The notes under the pieces: model-generated
The model's database searches: none
What the model saw: the letters and a program-made list of their open reading frames with translations, nothing else
What the model was told of the DNA's origin: nothing
In this document: positions 36,049-44,395 of the stretch, piece by piece
How the letters are laid out: every line of letters begins with the position of its first letter
Numbering within the stretch: the first letter of the stretch is position 1
NCBI RefSeq assembly: GCF_002875945.1
Contig: NZ_MCZK01000090.1
Location: 62,001-126,000 of the forward strand
Direction: 5' to 3'
Origin: Vibrio lentus
GTDB taxonomy: Bacteria; Pseudomonadota; Gammaproteobacteria; Enterobacterales; Vibrionaceae
Length of the DNA stretch: 64,000 bases
Position numbers and translations under genes: made by a program

Positions 36049-36453
36049 ATGAAAAACGTTCTTGGCTTCGTGACCCTTCTTGCTGCTTCTTTTGTTTACG
36101 CCGAAGACGCTATAACTTTCCCAACTCAACCAGCTACTGAGGTGAATGAGGCGATTGTCTTTCCGACCGTTCAGCATCCAATCGCGTTAGTTGGTGGATA
36201 CGAAATAGAAAATGGTATTTTGCATTCTCGCACTTACGATTGTGGAATTAATATCAGTGATCTAAACCTATCGGCACAACTTGTCTGGGAGGGGGCGACA
36301 CCGAAAGTGATGATTGTTGGGGATGACCTAATTATGTGTCGTTCACTGGCTAATAGTCCGTTTGAATTAGACATCAACCCAGTATTGAATCAGCTTCCGA
36401 ATCACGACCTATATCGTTTAGAGCTCGCGAATCATGTCATCTTGAACCGATAG
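36049..36453 (+). CDS. small secreted protein of unknown function
   Basis: A 134-residue protein with a clear signal peptide (VLGFVTLLAASFVYA, then ED). The mature part is short, with three Cys (in TYDCGIN and IMCRSLA) that could form a disulfide, and no recognised family. It begins a three-gene plus-strand cluster with an FAD oxidoreductase 14 bp downstream. Likely periplasmic. Not recognised. Confidence 0.75.
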   Translation: MKNVLGFVTLLAASFVYAEDAITFPTQPATEVNEAIVFPTVQHPIALVGGYEIENGILHSRTYDCGINISDLNLSAQLVWEGATPKVMIVGDDLIMCRSLANSPFELDINPVLNQLPNHDLYRLELANHVILNR

Positions 36454-36467
36454 TTTTAGGAGAAAAC

Positions 36468-38030
36468 ATGACCTGTCATTATGTCAATGAGAGTGAAAGT
36501 GAGGTCGGTGTTAGCACCGGCCCTACGCGGCCCAAAGTTGCCATTTTCGGTGCTGGGATTTCTGGCTTAGCAGTGGCTCATAATTGTGTAAAACAAGGCT
36601 TCGATGTGGCTGTTTACGATAAGGAACTCTACACCGGAGGAAAATGTGTCGGAACGGTGGATGAGGGAGGCGTGGTTCATGAGCTTACCCATCGACAGTT
36701 TTTCGCCAAAAACTACAACTTGATAAACTTCCTTAAAGAGGTTCCTCGTGAGTCTGGCAATTGTTTAGATTCACTGTATCCCCAGAATATGGTTCAGTTT
36801 TCTTGGGCACAAAATAATAAAACGATACAGTTTCAACGTGGATACTTTTCCCGCTTTGAAAAGCTATGGGACAACGCAAAGTCTGCTTATTCAATGCTTT
36901 ACGCTCAAGTCCCCATAAAGGACACGCTTTGGTTTAAGCAAAGGTTACAGAAACCGTATTCTATGGAGGAGTTGTTGGGGGTTCCTGTTAGTGAGTTTTT
37001 TGCTTATGAGTCTCGGCCAGGACTTGCCGATTTCCTTCGCTCGGTCTTATTAGGTTGGATTGGAGCAACCGATGATACGCCAGCGTTGGCAATTTTGGAT
37101 TTGCTCAACAATAAAGATGGAGAGCTGCATGCCTCTGCCCCCGACGCGTACAGTTTGGGAATGAAAGAACCGATTAGTGATGCGCTTATTAATCCGTTGA
37201 CTCACCATCTTAAAAAGCAAGGCGTTCAATTTCACTTAGGCTACAAAGCCAAAGCTATTTGTCCCAATAAAAAACGAACTCGGATTGATAGTGTGCTGCT
37301 ACATAATGATTGTCGTGTCTTAGCTGATTATTACGTCTTCGCGCTTCCCGCTCACGTTATCAAATCTTTATTCTCAGAGATCAGTTCAGTATTAAATTAT
37401 GAGTATGTACTGAGCCACGGGTTTCAGTTCTATTTCTCTCAAGTCCCTTCGGTATTGAAGAACAGGACGGTGGGATTAGTTCTCGATTCTCCTTGGGGCT
37501 TGAGTTATCACGTGACGACACGAAGTACGTCTCAAGGAGATACAACATGTCTATCAGTAACAGCAACTGAGCTTAATAATGCGATCGGTCTACTTTACAA
37601 AAAGCCGATGTTGTCTTGTACAGAGGAGCAGGTAAAGGATGAATTGTTGTTCCAGCTTTTTGGACAATTAGATCTATTGGAACATTCCGCCTACCAAGGT
37701 TTCAGGGTTGGTCTGGGTGCGAAAATGGTGACACCTCAAGAATTGGAAACGTTATATTCCGATTACTTTTATGGCGATATGGTGACCAATGAGAGTGGGC
37801 AACCTCGCTATTGGGTTCTGCAACACGCATTAACTCAGCCGACTGCTCAGAATTCGCTATCAACAACGATGAATAACTTTTCTAACGTTTTTTTTAGCGG
37901 TGAGTACCTGTCTGATCCAAGACAAACCTGGCGAGTCCCCGTTACGCTGGAGCGATGCATTGAAACGGCCAATCTATGTGCTGTAGATCTGGTTGAGCGT
38001 GTCTCTTCTGAACGTGAGGAGCGTCGATGA
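36468..38030 (+). CDS. FAD-dependent oxidoreductase (amine oxidase/desaturase fold)
   Basis: A 520-residue flavoprotein. The dinucleotide-binding motif is AIFGAGISGLAVAHNCVKQG near residue 25, followed by YDKELYTGGKCV. The C-terminal FAD motif is recognisable in FFSGEYLSDPRQTWRVPVTLERCIETANLCA. This is the fold shared by amine oxidases, phytoene-type desaturases and hydroxysqualene dehydroxylases; the substrate cannot be told. Its stop overlaps the ATG of the membrane protein (ATGA), so the two are coupled and may work on the same hydrophobic substrate. AT-richer than the core genes around it. Confidence 0.8.
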   Translation: MTCHYVNESESEVGVSTGPTRPKVAIFGAGISGLAVAHNCVKQGFDVAVYDKELYTGGKCVGTVDEGGVVHELTHRQFFAKNYNLINFLKEVPRESGNCLDSLYPQNMVQFSWAQNNKTIQFQRGYFSRFEKLWDNAKSAYSMLYAQVPIKDTLWFKQRLQKPYSMEELLGVPVSEFFAYESRPGLADFLRSVLLGWIGATDDTPALAILDLLNNKDGELHASAPDAYSLGMKEPISDALINPLTHHLKKQGVQFHLGYKAKAICPNKKRTRIDSVLLHNDCRVLADYYVFALPAHVIKSLFSEISSVLNYEYVLSHGFQFYFSQVPSVLKNRTVGLVLDSPWGLSYHVTTRSTSQGDTTCLSVTATELNNAIGLLYKKPMLSCTEEQVKDELLFQLFGQLDLLEHSAYQGFRVGLGAKMVTPQELETLYSDYFYGDMVTNESGQPRYWVLQHALTQPTAQNSLSTTMNNFSNVFFSGEYLSDPRQTWRVPVTLERCIETANLCAVDLVERVSSEREERR

Positions 38031-38815
38031 AATCAAGTGTCTATTCTCCTTTATCATCTGGGCTGTTTTTACTTCTTTGCCTAGTGTACGGCAGTGGCTT
38101 CTATCTACTTGTGCAAAGCTCGATTTGGCTTGCACTGGCTCTGACTTTAGTTTTGCCTGTGTTGTTCTGGCCGTTGACCAAACCAGTCGAAAACGCCAGT
38201 GAGATAAAGCGAATTCTTGGTCTCGAAATGGGGTTTAACCTACTGTGCTTTATGGCGATGAGTCAGTGGGTGAGTGTCGAGTCTGTCGATAAAGGTTTGG
38301 TCGTGTTTTTTGTTCTCCAGTCTGTTGGTTTTGTATTGGTGCAGCTCAAAAAACAGGCCTACCTGTCGATGTTTATCTCGATGGTGCTCGCGGCGACAAT
38401 CGGGTATTGGGTTTATATGGGTGAACAAACCTTGCTGTTAGGAGAGGGTAAGACTTTCTTATTTGGTGAAGTGGTACCTTGGCAATTAAAAGTGATTTAT
38501 GGCTTTTGGTTAATTCAATTGCTGTTGGTAGAGTATCGCTCAGTTTTGCCGAAACTTACTCTCGCTATCTGCCATATTGCATCCTTTATGATAGCGATGG
38601 GTGCGGAGGATTTTTTCCATGCTCGTATCGTGACAGCCTGCCACCTTCTGTTTCTCAGCTTATGTTTCGATTTTAAGCGTTTAGATTGGGGAGGGAAGGA
38701 TTTCGCTGTATCAAATCGATTAAGCGACTTTATTCAATTGCCAATAATTAGCAAGTCGCTCTCTGGACTGATTCTGGGTGTCGTTGCTATTACTTATCTG
38801 GGAGTTTTACTCTAA
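38027..38815 (+). CDS. multispanning membrane protein of unknown function
   Basis: A 262-residue inner-membrane protein with about eight hydrophobic segments (for example LFLLLCLVYGSGFYLLVQSS, LALALTLVLPVLFWPL, SGLILGVVAITYLGVLL). A loop reads AMGAEDFFHARIVTACHLLF, with a conserved-looking acidic/His patch that could be catalytic or metal-binding. No family recognised. Translationally coupled (4-bp overlap) to the FAD oxidoreductase. Confidence 0.75.
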   Translation: MKSSVYSPLSSGLFLLLCLVYGSGFYLLVQSSIWLALALTLVLPVLFWPLTKPVENASEIKRILGLEMGFNLLCFMAMSQWVSVESVDKGLVVFFVLQSVGFVLVQLKKQAYLSMFISMVLAATIGYWVYMGEQTLLLGEGKTFLFGEVVPWQLKVIYGFWLIQLLLVEYRSVLPKLTLAICHIASFMIAMGAEDFFHARIVTACHLLFLSLCFDFKRLDWGGKDFAVSNRLSDFIQLPIISKSLSGLILGVVAITYLGVLL

Positions 38816-38999
38816 GTAACTTGGTTCCTTTTTCAATATGGAATGACGTGGATGTTTAACTTACCTCAAACTCTCCACGTCATTTTGAGTTACCTTTCCC
38901 AACCCATGACGGATCTCTAGAACTCAATGCCAGCTTACGGACAGATATCATCAATCTGGTTATGATATCTGCAACATAAGGACGTGATTGGAGATATAA

Positions 39000-39392
39000 A
39001 TGAAAGTCGTCGGTAACACTATTATCCAACCTTTTCATAAGGCAACCTGCCACTGCGGTGCAGTCGAATTAGAACTCAGCCTACCTAACGGAATAGAAAA
39101 GCCACGCCGATGTGATTGTTCTATCTGTCGTCGTAGAGGCGCGATTGCGGGCTCTGTGGCGCTGGATGGTATTAAGATCCTCAAAGGCGCTGAGCATCTT
39201 AAGCTTTATCAATTCAATACTAATACCGCTAAACATTACTTCTGCTCAAACTGTGGTATCTATACCCATCATCAACGCCGATCAAGCCCAAATGAATACG
39301 GTTTTAATATCGGTTGTTTGGAAGGGGTAAACCCTTTTGATATTGGAGATGTAGTGACTAACGATGGTGTCAATCATCCAGCTGACCGTTAA
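39000..39392 (+). CDS. GFA (glutathione-dependent formaldehyde-activating) family protein
   Basis: A 130-residue zinc protein of the GFA/CENP-V fold. The three Cys pairs are in ATCHCGAVEL, CDCSICRRRG and CSNCGIYTHH. Some members bind glutathione adducts; many have no known substrate. It lies 29 bp before the OsmC gene on the same strand, so the two probably form an operon for thiol or electrophile stress. Function beyond the fold is inference. Confidence 0.88.
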   Translation: MKVVGNTIIQPFHKATCHCGAVELELSLPNGIEKPRRCDCSICRRRGAIAGSVALDGIKILKGAEHLKLYQFNTNTAKHYFCSNCGIYTHHQRRSSPNEYGFNIGCLEGVNPFDIGDVVTNDGVNHPADR

Positions 39393-39421
39393 TTTATTGA
39401 GCATTAAAAAGGGAAGGAATT

Positions 39422-39889
39422 ATGTCTGAATACGGAGCAGTCATTCGCTGGGAAAAAGCGAAAAACGAAACCTTTAGCGACAATCAGTACAGCCGCGGAC
39501 ATACATGGGAATTTGATGGTGGTGTTACGGTGCCAGCTTCGTCTTCTCCTCATGTTGTGCCACTTCCACTGTCGGTTGAAGCGAATGTTGACCCTGAAGA
39601 AGCCTTTATCGCGGCACTTTCTAGCTGTCATATGCTGACTTTCTTGGGCATTGCCGCCAAGCAGAAGTACGTGATCGACTCTTATGTGGATGATGCTATT
39701 GGTGTGCTTGAGGAAGATGAATCAGGCCGCTCATCGGTTACCACGGTGACTCTACGACCTGAGATTGTTTTTTTAGGTACTAAACAACCCACCGCTAAAC
39801 AACTCGACAAGCTTCATCATTTGGCGCACAAAAACTGCTTTATCGCTAATTCGGTCAAGACTGAGATAAAGGTAGAAACACGAAATTAG
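39422..39889 (+). CDS. OsmC family peroxiredoxin
   Basis: A 155-residue OsmC/Ohr-fold protein. The two redox Cys are in EEAFIAALSSCHMLTFLGIA and in HKNCFIANSVKTE. Such proteins reduce organic hydroperoxides in the cytoplasm. The strong ribosome site AAGGAA precedes the ATG. It is the second gene after the GFA protein. Confidence 0.9.
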   Translation: MSEYGAVIRWEKAKNETFSDNQYSRGHTWEFDGGVTVPASSSPHVVPLPLSVEANVDPEEAFIAALSSCHMLTFLGIAAKQKYVIDSYVDDAIGVLEEDESGRSSVTTVTLRPEIVFLGTKQPTAKQLDKLHHLAHKNCFIANSVKTEIKVETRN

Positions 39890-39960
39890 TTTGTACTTTT
39901 CAGATTATTTTCTAAAAGCTTCGTCTTTTTGATTATGCCATCGTCTTAAGGGTATTCATG

Positions 39961-39975
39961 CAATCCAGTGGATTG
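39961..39975. promoter_or_regulatory. 15-bp perfect palindrome upstream of the PatB/MalY-type gene
   Basis: CAATCCAGTGGATTG is a perfect palindrome around a central G, 36 bp before the start codon. This is typical of an operator for a dimeric regulator; which one is unknown. Confidence 0.5.
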
Positions 39976-40011
39976 TAAAAAAGACCGAACAACCTATTTG
40001 AGGGCTCCTCC

Positions 40012-41244
40012 ATGACAGCGTTTAAGAGTACATCTAACTACGGTGAGAATGCGTTTATCAAAAGCAAACCGCAGATGCTACAGAACATTTATAACACCAC
40101 AGATGTATTCCCATATTGGGTTGCTGATATGGATTTTCAGGTAGCAGAACCGATCACTCAAGAGCTGAATCGTTTGGTTGAGCGCGGTGTGTACTCTTAT
40201 GAGTTTCATGAGCAAGCGGTGTTTGAAGCCCTTTCACAGTGGTACTCAAAGCGTCATGGTTTGAACCTTTCTGCGGACAAGTTTGTCCAGGTGCCGGGTG
40301 TACTTTCTGGCATTGCATTGTTACTGCGCCAATTCACCAATGAAGGCGATGGTGTGCTTATCCATACGCCGGCGTATCACCAGTTTTCTAACTTGGTGAA
40401 TAAAGCAAATCGTCAGGTCGTGAAGAGCCCACTTATCAATGATGAGCAAGGTTACCGCATTGATTTCGATGGTATGGAGCAGCAGATCATCGAACAAAAA
40501 GTGAAGACGATGATTTTCTGCAATCCACACAACCCAACAGGCCGCGTTTGGACGCAGCAAGAAGTGACACAAGTTATCGAGATCGCCAAGCGCCATGATG
40601 TGTTGATCATCAGCGATGAAATTCATTCAGACATTATCTTTGAAGATCACGCTTTCACGAGCTTAACCAGCTTTGATTACGACAAGGTTATTACCTTAAT
40701 TGGTTCTCCGGCAAAAACCTTTGGTATGCACAGCATCTCAAACGGCTATGTGTACACGAACAATGATGAACTATTTGAAGCGTTCAAAACCAACGTAGCA
40801 GCGATGTATCTTGACCATGGCAATGCCTTGACGACCTTTGCGACGGTTGCAGCCTTTGAAAAAGGTGAAGAGTGGCTAGACGGTATGTTGGTTTATCTGC
40901 AAGACACGGTTAAGTGGATCACTGAGTTTGCTGAGCAGCGCATTCCTCAATTGAAAGTCTTCCAGCCACAAGGGACTTATCAAGTGTGGTTTGATTTTTC
41001 AGAGTTGGGCTTTTCGGAAGAAGAGCTAAAGAACGTGGTGTTTGAGCAGGCTAAAATGGGGTTAACGCCGGGCGGTTGGTTTGGCGCTGAGAGTTATCAC
41101 TTCATGCGAATGAACATCGCCACATCACGTGACAATATCGAGAAGTCGTTTACTGCTTTAGCCGACGCGATTGATGGTTTTGAGCGAGGAGCTGAGGTGA
41201 GTTCAAACTGCTGCGATAATGGCACTTCAAAAAGCTGTTGCTGA
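40012..41244 (+). CDS. PLP-dependent aminotransferase, MalY/PatB type cystathionine beta-lyase
   Basis: A 410-residue class I/II aminotransferase-fold enzyme. Features: WVADMDFQVAEPITQ near the N-terminus, NPHNPTGRVWT, SDEIHSDIIF and the PLP lysine in GSPAKTFGMHS. The WVADMDF signature places it in the MalY/PatB group, which cleaves C-S bonds of cystathionine and Cys conjugates. The last 14 residues (SSNCCDNGTSKSCC) are an unusual Cys-rich tail beyond the normal end of the fold. A palindrome precedes the gene and a terminator follows it. Confidence 0.9.
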   Translation: MTAFKSTSNYGENAFIKSKPQMLQNIYNTTDVFPYWVADMDFQVAEPITQELNRLVERGVYSYEFHEQAVFEALSQWYSKRHGLNLSADKFVQVPGVLSGIALLLRQFTNEGDGVLIHTPAYHQFSNLVNKANRQVVKSPLINDEQGYRIDFDGMEQQIIEQKVKTMIFCNPHNPTGRVWTQQEVTQVIEIAKRHDVLIISDEIHSDIIFEDHAFTSLTSFDYDKVITLIGSPAKTFGMHSISNGYVYTNNDELFEAFKTNVAAMYLDHGNALTTFATVAAFEKGEEWLDGMLVYLQDTVKWITEFAEQRIPQLKVFQPQGTYQVWFDFSELGFSEEELKNVVFEQAKMGLTPGGWFGAESYHFMRMNIATSRDNIEKSFTALADAIDGFERGAEVSSNCCDNGTSKSCC

Positions 41245-41269
41245 TATCGAGCGTTAGGCTCTAAAGAAC

Positions 41270-41312
41270 AAAAAACCGCGAGGCTGCTTAGTGCATGACT
41301 GGCGGTTTTTTT
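41270..41312 (+). terminator. intrinsic terminator after the PatB/MalY-type gene
   Basis: AAAAAACCGC pairs with GCGGTTTTTT across a 22-nt loop with T-run, 25 bp after the stop. Confidence 0.7.
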
Positions 41313-41417
41313 GTGTCTGTGTAATCCTAAGCATGATTTTATTGAGGTGTGGTTGAAGTGTTGAGTGGTAGTTCGAGAATACTTGAATGATTGGTAGAGG
41401 TTGGTTGGCAGAGAGTT

Positions 41418-41762
41418 ATGTTTAGCGTCCCACTGAATAGTTTTGTACATCGTGTGAGTGATAAAAGCCAAGTGATGGCGAATGCGACTGAGTGTGGATG
41501 CCAGTTGAAGCGAGTGCGTCGTTCACGCAACTGGTTGTTGGTGGCTCAAGATCATCAACTTATTGAATTTAAAGCCATGTTAATTCATGAAAAAGACGAT
41601 TGGATAGCAACCGCAATAGACAAAGTATTGCCTAAGCCTGTGGTGTGTTTGGCATCGTTGTTAGCCGCTACGCCCTCGATGACGGTCGCGCAGTTAGTGA
41701 TGGAATCAGGGTGTTCAATGGCAGAAGCAAGGCGCGCTATTGATGAGTCTGAAGGGTTGTAA
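41418..41762 (+). CDS. ribosome recycling factor-like family protein (RRF_GI)
   Basis: A 114-residue protein that I recognise as the Vibrio-type 'ribosome recycling factor family' (PF12614), a short family unrelated in size to true Frr. Recognisable segment: CGCQLKRVRRSRNWLLVA, strongly basic, and a helical C-terminus with a possible HTH (MTVAQLVMESGCSMAEARRA). The start at 41418 follows GAGAG; the frame extends 27 bp further upstream without a better site. Function not established. Confidence 0.75.
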   Translation: MFSVPLNSFVHRVSDKSQVMANATECGCQLKRVRRSRNWLLVAQDHQLIEFKAMLIHEKDDWIATAIDKVLPKPVVCLASLLAATPSMTVAQLVMESGCSMAEARRAIDESEGL

Positions 41763-41825
41763 GCGCAAACTATAAGTGAATAGGTTGTGTTGTGAAATAT
41801 TGTAAAAAGGAATCGCGAGCAGCAA

Positions 41826-41882
41826 AAAGCCCGTAACGATATTATGCTTTTTCAGCGGAATATCGTTACGGGCTTTATTATC
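41826..41882. terminator. long bidirectional terminator, 18-bp perfect stem
   Basis: AAAGCCCGTAACGATATT (41826-41843) and its exact complement (41859-41876) flank a 15-nt loop. The stem is flanked by A's on the left and an AT-rich, T-containing tail on the right, so it can end transcription from 41418 (+) and from the RRM gene (-). 41883-42027 contains loosely repeated ACCAAYC words but no gene. Confidence 0.8.
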
Positions 41883-42027
41883 TGAGCTTACGGTGAAGCT
41901 AGATAAAGAGGCCAGTCATTTGACGATTGCTATTAACTACCAACCTGCTACCAACGACCAATCTGATGTTAACAACCAATCTTAAGCTATAAGCTAATAA
42001 CCAGCCTTTGCTAAGTGCTTGCTCTAA

Positions 42028-42267
42028 TTAAGAGTTAGCTACTTTTACACGAATCGTGTTGCTACCAAGCTTTGACATGTTCAGCTTGTTTAGTGCCGCT
42101 TTAGCTTCTTCATGCTCTGGCATTTCAACAAAAGCAAAGCCTTTAGATTCGCCAGTGTTTTGGTCTAAAACTAGGCTGCACTCTTTTACTGAGCCGAACT
42201 CAGAAAATAGAACACGGATGTCTTGCTCAGCAGTAGAGCGCGATAGGTTACGAACTAGAAGTTTCAT
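42028..42267 (-). CDS. RNA-binding protein with a single RRM domain
   Basis: A 79-residue protein that is essentially one RNA recognition motif. RNP2 is LLVRNL at the N-terminus, and RNP1 is SKGFAFVEM near residue 45. Small RRM proteins of this kind in marine gammaproteobacteria bind single-stranded RNA and are often cold-inducible. The ATG at 42267 has AAGG 6 bp upstream and starts the domain exactly; an ATG 33 bp earlier would add residues with no ribosome site. Confidence 0.9.
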   Translation of the reverse strand: MKLLVRNLSRSTAEQDIRVLFSEFGSVKECSLVLDQNTGESKGFAFVEMPEHEEAKAALNKLNMSKLGSNTIRVKVANS

Positions 42268-42374
42268 AATAAACCTTGAATATGAATTTACGCCGAGCAT
42301 TGTCGCACACTTTCATGCTCACCCTCACAAATAATTGTCTCGCGACTCTATTTCCTTGTGGCTCTGTTTAAGCG

Positions 42375-43049
42375 TTAGCCGCGGTTTATCGTGATATCTG
42401 ATACAAAGCCATGCTCTGTACTGGTTAACGCCTGTTGCAGCATCTGAGCTGCCTCTGTAGCTGTCATAAAGCTTGAGGTATCCATCGCTTTGCCACTCGT
42501 TCCCCAAAACTCGGTCGCCATTCCGCCAGGATAAACCGCAACGATTTTCATCGGGTGACCTTTTAGCTCCAACCTGACCGATTCGATAAAGCCTTTTACT
42601 GCCCATTTTGCTGCGCAGTAGGTGGACTCTTCCGCTTTAGCACCTTGGGCTGCAGTCGACATCACGACAGCAATGGTGACCGGTTGATCCTTGTAACGTT
42701 GAACAAGCTCACGAATCAGAAATATCGAGGACTCGATGTTGTTTTTCAGCATGTCACTGATTGCCGCTGGGTCTTGCTGTTCTATCTTACCGAAGTATCC
42801 ACTGCCAGCACTGTGAATCACCAGTTTGGGTGTTTCTGGCAACGCATCTAATAACTCGCTCACTGATTGTGGGTCACAGAGGTCACAGGCTTGGCTAACG
42901 GTATTCGCTGGCAGGTCTTTCGCTAATTCAGCTAAACGTTGTGAGTTACGACCAGTGATCATCAAGCGCTGGCTGTTGTTCGATGTGTTCGCATATTGCT
43001 TAGCCAAAGCTGCGCCTAAACCGCTGCTTGATCCGGTAATTAAAATCAT
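42375..43049 (-). CDS. short-chain dehydrogenase/reductase
   Basis: A 224-residue SDR with the complete set of motifs: TGSSSGLGAALA for the cofactor, HSAGSGYFG after the central sheet, catalytic Ser in VVMSTAAQGA and YxxxK in STYCAAKWAVKG. No substrate can be inferred. It stands alone between the RRM gene and a small charged protein. Confidence 0.9.
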   Translation of the reverse strand: MILITGSSSGLGAALAKQYANTSNNSQRLMITGRNSQRLAELAKDLPANTVSQACDLCDPQSVSELLDALPETPKLVIHSAGSGYFGKIEQQDPAAISDMLKNNIESSIFLIRELVQRYKDQPVTIAVVMSTAAQGAKAEESTYCAAKWAVKGFIESVRLELKGHPMKIVAVYPGGMATEFWGTSGKAMDTSSFMTATEAAQMLQQALTSTEHGFVSDITINRG

Positions 43050-43209
43050 GGGGACTCGGAATTGTTGAATTGAATCGAGATAGTAAGGCTTTGAATGCCT
43101 GTTTGCTGAGATCTAAGACCAAGATGCAAAGATCCATGAGTTAGAACGATAGAACAGAGGATTGAGAAAGTGATGTAAGTCGGGAGGGAAAAGAAGGAGA
43201 ACTAAAAGT

Positions 43210-43238
43210 AAAAACGCCGGCACAGGGCCAGCGCTTTT
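43210..43238 (-). terminator. terminator after the small charged protein
   Basis: On the minus strand AAAAGCGCTGGC pairs with GCCGGCGTTTTT (two G-U pairs) followed by T, 10 bp after the stop of the gene at 43248. Confidence 0.7.
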
Positions 43239-43247
43239 GAAATCAGA

Positions 43248-43511
43248 TTACTCTTCGTCGAACTGTTTGGTCGTGAATGAGTCTTCGATTCTGTTGAGCT
43301 CTTCTTGATCTTTCACTCGCTGTTCTTCTTGGCGAATGACTTTTGCTTCATTGAAGCGTTTCTTTTCCGACTTAGTCAGGAATTTTACAGCTTTCTTGTT
43401 GGTCAGTGCGTAAGCAACTACGTCTTCGCCTTTTTCTCTGCGGTCGTTTACACGTTGTGAGAAACGTTCATTGTCGCGAGCTTTACGCTCCGCTGAGGTC
43501 AACTTGCTCAT
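43248..43511 (-). CDS. small highly charged helical protein, unknown
   Basis: An 87-residue protein in which about half the residues are charged (SKLTSAERKARDNERFSQR; FLTKSEKKRFNEAKVIRQEE). It is predicted to be a long helix or coiled coil, cytoplasmic, without motifs. The ribosome site is good (AAAGGC region upstream of the ATG) and its own terminator follows, so the gene looks real. No family recognised. Confidence 0.7.
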   Translation of the reverse strand: MSKLTSAERKARDNERFSQRVNDRREKGEDVVAYALTNKKAVKFLTKSEKKRFNEAKVIRQEEQRVKDQEELNRIEDSFTTKQFDEE

Positions 43512-43689
43512 GCTTTAAAGCCTTTTCAATTAATCATGGTAGGGAATCTACACTTAGCGAAACTAATGGGGAAGTGCTCTTAATTGGTGGAACTGTGTAT
43601 CTCGTTCGCTCAACTGAGTTTAGCCCATTTGTATGCTGGTGGCGCATCTTAGCACTGAGGGGGGAGCTTGCAGATACGCTATTCGAGGG

Positions 43690-43728
43690 ATTAAACAAAA
43701 CAGCCCACAATTTCACCTTGTGGGCTGT
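43690..43728 (-). terminator. terminator of the ECF/ChrR stress operon
   Basis: Read on the minus strand ACAGCCCACAA pairs with TTGTGGGCTGT (11 bp perfect) and is followed by TTTGTTT, about 125 bp beyond the DUF3833 stop. Confidence 0.75.
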
Positions 43729-43769
43729 GTTGTTATGGACTGTATTGCTACGGACTGTGTTGTTGCGGA
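43725..43769. repeat. three tandem 15-bp repeats
   Basis: CTGTGTTGTTATGGA, CTGTATTGCTACGGA and CTGTGTTGTTGCGGA follow each other without gaps at 43725-43769, between the DUF3833 stop and the terminator stem. Confidence 0.85.
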
Positions 43770-43852
43770 TGGCGATTGTCTTGTGAACTTAGCCCCGATT
43801 GTGTGATGAAAAGAAACGCTAACAAAACAAGGTCGAACTAAGACTCGCTAAA

Positions 43853-44395
43853 TCAGATCTTCTCGATGTATAAGATGACTTCACCGACTTTAAAGCCGAA
43901 CTTAGACATCTCGGTTTTGTTGAACAAGCGTTTGTCGTCCATTAGGAACATCCAATCATCAAGTACTACTTCATAAGTGCTGCCATCCACTTCGATTTCT
44001 AGGTCGTATTTCCAATAGAGAGCTGAGCCTTGTGTTTCACCATAAGCGGTGCCAACTACATCATTGGCCGTTCCTGTGTAGGTGTTGTCACCCGTTTTTA
44101 TCAGGTTCCAAACCCGAGTGGATCGCTCACCGTCTGCGAATGTAAACCACTCTTTTATCTCTCCGTTGTTACCGTCCCAAGTGGCAATAAGCTTGGCGTC
44201 AAAGCGGCGCAATAGGTTACCAGAGCGGTCAAGCACCATGCCGTAGGCCATCAGTTCACCATCAAAGAAGCTTTCCAACTTAAGCTCTGGGGTGGTGTCT
44301 ACGTGGTTCTCTAAATTGGCAGAGCCACAACCCGCCAGCCAAGTGAGAGAAAGCAGTGCTAGAGCGGCTTTTAATATTGTTGTTTTTGAACTCAT
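43853..44395 (-). CDS. DUF3833 family lipoprotein
   Basis: A 180-residue lipoprotein (lipobox SLTWLAGC, then GSAN). The mature chain (SFFDGELMAYGMVLDRSGNL, FDAKLIATWDGNNGEIKEWF, KYDLEIEVDGSTYEVVLDDW) is that of DUF3833, a beta-rich family usually found near ECF/ChrR-type lipid genes. Function unknown. Last gene of the stress operon; overlaps the preceding gene by 4 bp (ATGA). Confidence 0.88.
   Translation of the reverse strand: MSSKTTILKAALALLSLTWLAGCGSANLENHVDTTPELKLESFFDGELMAYGMVLDRSGNLLRRFDAKLIATWDGNNGEIKEWFTFADGERSTRVWNLIKTGDNTYTGTANDVVGTAYGETQGSALYWKYDLEIEVDGSTYEVVLDDWMFLMDDKRLFNKTEMSKFGFKVGEVILYIEKI

Noticed and set aside
35875..36177. Minus-strand open frame of 100 codons
   Set aside because: Overlaps the start of the secreted-protein gene, AT-rich low-information sequence, no ribosome site.
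41883..42027. Possible CRISPR-like or direct-repeat array (ACCAAYC words)
   Set aside because: Words are short, uneven in spacing and degenerate; no repeat-spacer pattern.
42645..43068. Plus-strand frames over the SDR gene
   Set aside because: Antisense shadows of a gene with all SDR motifs on the minus strand.
43406..43786. Plus-strand open frame of 126 codons ending in Leu/Val/Thr repeats
   Set aside because: The C-terminal repeats come from the 15-bp tandem DNA repeat and the terminator; the rest is antisense to the small charged protein.
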